From positions 7,394,075 to 7,458,074 of the forward strand of contig OZ004587.1 of the NCBI GenBank assembly GCA_963924555.1: a DNA stretch of 64,000 bases, read 5' to 3'. The notes below the pieces were generated by a model that was not told where the DNA came from, made no database searches, and worked only from the letters and a program-made list of their open reading frames with translations. Of this stretch, positions 60,174 through 64,000 are shown piece after piece (within the stretch, counting starts at the first letter, position 1; every line of letters begins with the position of its first letter). The position numbers were made by a program, and so were the translations under genes. The stretch is from Crambe crambe. Its lineage: Eukaryota; Porifera; Demospongiae; Poecilosclerida; Crambeidae.

Positions 60174-61577
60174 ATGCATTGCTGTTGCAGCGGTGGCTTA
60201 AATCAGTGGCAGTGCGGTATGCGAGAAAAGAAGGCATTTCTTCTTCTCCTGGGTGTATGCATCGCAATGATAGTATTCATTACAAGAGCTGGTATAGTCA
60301 CTGTGCAAAGTCGGACCTACCAACTAGCATTTTTTAATACCACTTCACAATCACAAAGTCAAATATTTATGCCACCACTTCTAAATAAGTGTGAGCTCCC
60401 TTCTGAAGGGTTCAGGGCATGGAAGGATGGAGTAGTAACTACGCTTACTCCAAATTTTGCCAGAAATTGCCCAAAACTGACCTCAGGCGATTGGAAAGAG
60501 ATAAAGCGTGTCACACGAAACAAAAAGAAATGGAAGAATGCCGTATCTGATTCAAGTTTATTTGTAAAGATGCAGGATTGTGCTTGGGTGAGGAACTACT
60601 TTGGTAATAATTTGTATATCACTGAAGTAGAACGAGATTTCTCTATTGCTTTCCTGTTCTTAGTACATGATAGCCCACAGCAAGCACTGAGGCTTCTCCG
60701 CTTGCTTTATCGACCTCATAATTCATACTGTATCCATGTTGATGCAAAATCTCGCTACACCGAATTCTTCAAAAGCATCGCAAACTGCTTACCCAATGTG
60801 ATAATCCCATATAGATCAGAACAGGTGGTTTGGGGTTATTATACCATAATGGAGGCACAGATTGATTGTTTGACTGACTTAATCCGTTTGCGAGCCACAC
60901 AGGAGCACAAGTGGAAATACGTCATCAATCTTTGTGGGAAAGAGCTACCGTTAATGACAAATAAGGAGATTGTCGTCCGTCTGAAGAAGTTGAATGGTAT
61001 GTCGTCGATTGTGGCAAGAAAAGTCAGTAGATATGACTATGAGATTAGTTCTAGAAATAAGTATATGATTAGTCTAGACGACGAGAAGAAGAAAATAGTA
61101 GTGAACAAACGAATAGAACTCAAAAAGAAACAGCCTTTTTTCAATATGTATAAGAGCATGTCATACAATGCCCTATCGTACCAGTTTGCATATCATTTAG
61201 TCTTCAGTCGCCTTGCACAGAGAATACATAACTATTTCAGGTACTGTAGGAGTTCAGAGGAGCATATCTATGCCACTTTGTTCATGATGCCAGGTATTCC
61301 TGGTGGTTATGATCCCAGAGTCTCAAAGGATATATTCGAAGTGGAAAATGTATTTTGGATGATTCCAAACCGTTTAAAGAAAAAAAATATCCGCTGTCAT
61401 GGGGAAGTTGTCCACGATATTTGCATCATTACAAGTGCCGATTTGCACCATGTGGTTGCGAGGAATTATCCTTTTCATAACAAGTACTTTATGGAGCTGG
61501 ATCACACTGTCATGGATTGCATGGAAGAAAGGATAGTCAGTCAAAATCAGTTGGATTATCGAAGAGAGTGCATGTAG
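60174..61577 (+). CDS. GT14-family beta-1,6-N-acetylglucosaminyltransferase-like
   Basis: Single-exon frame of 467 residues, type II, with an anchor about 20-40 (AFLLLLGVCIAMIVFITRAG). The core resembles core-2/I-branching enzymes: SIAFLFLVHDSPQQALRLLR near 155, YCIHVDAKS, VVWGYYTIMEAQIDCL near 220, YVINLCGKELPLMTN, and GVRC-like C-terminal cysteines (RCHGEVVHDICI). The family transfers GlcNAc in beta-1,6 linkage to mucin-type O-glycans or poly-LacNAc, without a DXD motif. The second Met (residue 16, MREKKAF) is an equally good start. ACTAGCAG after TTTTTAG just upstream may be a splice junction, so a 5' exon is possible. Confidence 0.85.
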   Translation: MHCCCSGGLNQWQCGMREKKAFLLLLGVCIAMIVFITRAGIVTVQSRTYQLAFFNTTSQSQSQIFMPPLLNKCELPSEGFRAWKDGVVTTLTPNFARNCPKLTSGDWKEIKRVTRNKKKWKNAVSDSSLFVKMQDCAWVRNYFGNNLYITEVERDFSIAFLFLVHDSPQQALRLLRLLYRPHNSYCIHVDAKSRYTEFFKSIANCLPNVIIPYRSEQVVWGYYTIMEAQIDCLTDLIRLRATQEHKWKYVINLCGKELPLMTNKEIVVRLKKLNGMSSIVARKVSRYDYEISSRNKYMISLDDEKKKIVVNKRIELKKKQPFFNMYKSMSYNALSYQFAYHLVFSRLAQRIHNYFRYCRSSEEHIYATLFMMPGIPGGYDPRVSKDIFEVENVFWMIPNRLKKKNIRCHGEVVHDICIITSADLHHVVARNYPFHNKYFMELDHTVMDCMEERIVSQNQLDYRRECM

Positions 61578-62776
61578 CTAGTTAATAGGTACAAAGAGCT
61601 CATCATATAGAAGTTGTTTAGACAGTGTCATTGTTTTTTTTTCTATAACATTATGCGGAGCATATTAAAAATTACAACTACATAACTTCCTAAGAGTAAC
61701 TTGTGGGACACTATGACCTCATAAACCACTTCCGGTTTGCACAATCAGCACTTTCTGTCCAAGGTGGTGATTAGGCATGCACACACTTCCCTGAGGATGT
61801 TTAGCTACTGATCAGCTATATAGTTCTGCAGGAGAATAAAAAGTTCCCTAAAGATACATAATCACTTGAAGGTGTAGTTAGCTAGCTGTATCAATTTAAT
61901 GTCAGAAAGAAACTGGTGTTGGATACTTTAGTTCAGTAGCTATATAGGCAGTGTTCCATTTCACTGTATCTAGACACCCAGCTTAAATAATTGTGCCAAA
62001 CTATATTTTATTGGAGGGCACCAAAATTATGTTACTGACTGTACATTAGGGTTAGCTCAGGGGGGAGAGGCCCCTAGCTAGCTAGGAGTATATACTCCCC
62101 CCTCCCCCCCTTCCTATTATATACACAATGCCATAGCCCCTGCCCTATTATTATGCTCAACCCAAAATACAGTGGAACCTCCAATAAAGGACACTCTAAA
62201 AGAGGACAAACCTCTCGACAATCTAAAAATTAACACTCTATATAAAATAACCTCCAAAAGAGGACAACCTCTCTACAAAGGACAAAAGGATGGTCCCAAG
62301 TGTGTCCATTATGAAAGTGTACACTTGAAGACCAAATTGTTGGTATGGACAAAGTAAGCATAATATGAGCAGAAAGTACAATTAGTGTCGTGTGTGTGTG
62401 TAACTTCTGTTTTTATAGCAAAGTAACTTTGAATTTATATAGTCAACAATCGTTTTCAAGTTGCAACATCATCTAAGTATATATAATCTTCTTGCAAGTT
62501 AGCTTGCCTTGAGTAAAGAAAACAGCTGATTATAAATAGAAATACTTCTCTTTACCACCACTAATTGGCTGCTCTTGCTAGCAATTCTACTGGGTTTATA
62601 ACAAAGGAAGTCAAGAGTACCCCATACCTGACAACCAGGACTCAATACAGTTTTTGAGGATTTTAGGTGTGCTGAAGCATTTTCCATCTTGTAGGATTTT
62701 GGACATTACTTAGTGTCCCAAAATGCTGGATACTTCTTACAATAGCATAATAAAAATCATAATACTAAATTTGAGG
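61578..62776. other. Interval without a recognised gene
   Basis: AT-rich sequence with one dispersed-repeat copy (62170-62330). No coding exon seen. Confidence 0.6.
62170..62330. repeat. Dispersed GGAACCTC-family repeat
   Basis: TACAGTGGAACCTCCAATAA, AGAGGACAAACCTCTCGAC, CAAAAGAGGACAACCTCTCT and CCAAGTGTGTCCATTATG; same orientation as the copy at 41590. Confidence 0.8.
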
Positions 62777-63006
62777 TCATGTACAATAGTACAGGTCTCT
62801 GTAGCTTAATAAACTCTTGTTCTTTTTTGTGCAATTTCCCTGAAGCCACACCCTGCTGCTGATGGAATTGCTGGATGAGCTGTTCTGTTCTTGCAACAGA
62901 GTGAGAGAAGACGAGGTGCTGGATGGAATATTTGAGACTTTTTGGATTCTTCGAGGGACAAATCCTTTTGAGCCATCGGGTCCTTTAGGCTGATGAACAA
63001 TTTGAC

Positions 63007-63049
<43 letters not shown>

Positions 63050-63826
63050 ATATAATAGTCCATACGTATTGGAAAACTATGAAACTATGATAACTTACAC
63101 ATTGATGTGGGAGCTTGATGACATCTGTTTTCTCATCAATCGCTCTGGCCTCACATTAGCACTGCATAAAATTAAGGAGCAGTTATTATACTGAGCCTTG
63201 TTGAGCAGACTGTGTTTTTAATTTTTTTATTATTTTTTTATTTTATTTATTTATTTATTTTTGTTCAGATACAGTGGAACCTCTGAATAATGGACACTCT
63301 TGGCCCGTTGGGACGTAGCCTTTTGTCCTTTGTAGAGAGGTTGTCCTTTTTTTGGAGGTAGATAATATTATATTCACTATAAATGTATAAATGTATGTAT
63401 GTATAATTATATGTTTGGCGAGTGAGCTTAACCCTGGCCGGGATTCCAATACGTAGGTCACATTTAATATACATGAGCATAAGTTTGTTTGTCCTTTGAC
63501 CACACAAATGAAACATGCCCACAATGAATTAAAGAGCTAGAGCTTATCGCTTTCTACAGCATTATTATTCTACAGCCTAAAGTACAAATGACTTTAATCA
63601 CCTGAGTTTCTTGACATGAATAGCATTGTTCTTCTTGGCCTTTGTCCCTGGTGACCAGTAAAAACTCCACTTCATCCCCAGAATGAAGATCAGAAAACTC
63701 ACAGCCGCTCGCCATCAAGTTCATGTGAAAGAAGATGCTCTCACCTCCTCCACCACCATTTCCAATTCCAGATCCATCTCCATTCCCACCGTTGTGTTGT
63801 TGGTAATTCAGAGTAATGAATCCATA
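62777..63826 (-). CDS. CSDE1: 3' end of a CSDE1/UNR-like cold-shock domain protein (partial)
   Basis: Three minus-strand exons: 63602-63826, 63099-63161, 62777-63005; the 5' part lies beyond the window. The first holds a cold-shock domain with YGFITLN, SIFFHMNL and SGDEVEF, but an A-run at 63660-63664 (T-run on this strand) puts what follows out of frame. With one base fewer the frame reads AKKNNAIHVKKL, as in CSDE1, and the phase then fits the next exon (ANVRPERLMRKQ). The last exon has HQPKGPDGSKGF, matching the RQPRGPD motif of the CSDE1 SUZ-C tail, then a Ser-rich end and TGA. CSDE1 binds RNA and regulates translation and mRNA stability. A glycine-rich insertion (GGNGDGSGIGNGGGGG) lies inside the cold-shock domain. 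Confidence 0.8.
63009..63045. repeat. (GA)n microsatellite next to the CSDE1-like terminal exon
   Basis: On the minus strand this CT run forms the polypyrimidine tract of the acceptor at 63006. Confidence 0.9.
63272..63360. repeat. Dispersed GGAACCTC-family repeat (partial)
   Basis: CAGTGGAACCTCTGAATAAT, GGACACTCTTGG, CCTTTTGTCCTTTGTAGAGAG and GGTTGTCC, then degenerates into AT-rich sequence. Confidence 0.75.
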
Positions 63827-64000
63827 CTGTACGTAAACAGATGAACAAAATTAGTCATCAGGACTAATGTATCCACTATATGTAGCATAAAGTTTTGAAG
63901 CTTTGCATTGATTTGGGAAGTAGTGCAGTTTCTAAACTTGAAATAGATCATAATTATGAACAACTAATTTTATACTATTTAAGTATAGTTTTGAGTTTCA

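Overview
The window reads as nuclear DNA of an animal, most likely a demosponge (Amphimedon-like). This is inferred from AT-rich sequence, compact multi-exon genes with short GT-AG introns, metazoan genes (semaphorin, filamin, Rab11, TPGS2, CSDE1) and very short spacing between genes. No search was run. Intron-containing genes were assembled by reading splice sites and checking that phase is kept across every junction.

Layout. 1-9.5 kb: mostly repeats, with two terminal minus-strand exons of an unidentified gene (93-356), a broken dynein heavy-chain fragment (5281-5498), and a signal-peptide first exon on the minus strand (8522-8645). 9538-25802: one 32-exon plus-strand gene of 1728 codons encoding signal peptide, Sema domain, PSI domain, eight Calx-beta repeats, one membrane helix and a short tail. 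This receptor-like architecture is the main discovery here. One of its introns holds a 2.1 kb higher-order tandem array. 25.8-31.4 kb: hairpin MITEs and a long inverted-repeat element, no confident gene. 31.5-41 kb: four tandem single-exon paralogues of a type II membrane protein, possibly a glycosyltransferase, interrupted by two TA-flanked MITEs whose empty sites survive in the sister copy, and by a 5'-truncated LINE tail.

41.2-43.7 kb: ARMH1-like gene (minus), head-to-head with a three-CH-domain filamin (43823-48420, plus). 49.0-51.4 kb: Rab11 (minus). 53.6-55.8 kb: TPGS2, a tubulin polyglutamylase complex subunit (plus), with a degenerate tRNA in an intron. 56.3-57.6 kb: a GT92-like glycosyltransferase (minus). 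60.2-61.6 kb: a GT14-like glycosyltransferase (plus). 62.8 kb onward: the 3' end of a CSDE1/UNR-like gene (minus), with an apparent one-base frameshift.

How they relate. Rab11, TPGS2 and ARMH1 are housekeeping, trafficking or cilium-associated genes. The four tandem paralogues plus GT92 and GT14 make a loose cluster of probable Golgi sugar-modifying enzymes. The semaphorin/Calx-beta protein would act at the cell surface. No operon-like organisation is claimed. Promoter-like NRF-1, ETS, CRE and YY1 words sit between or just upstream of several genes.
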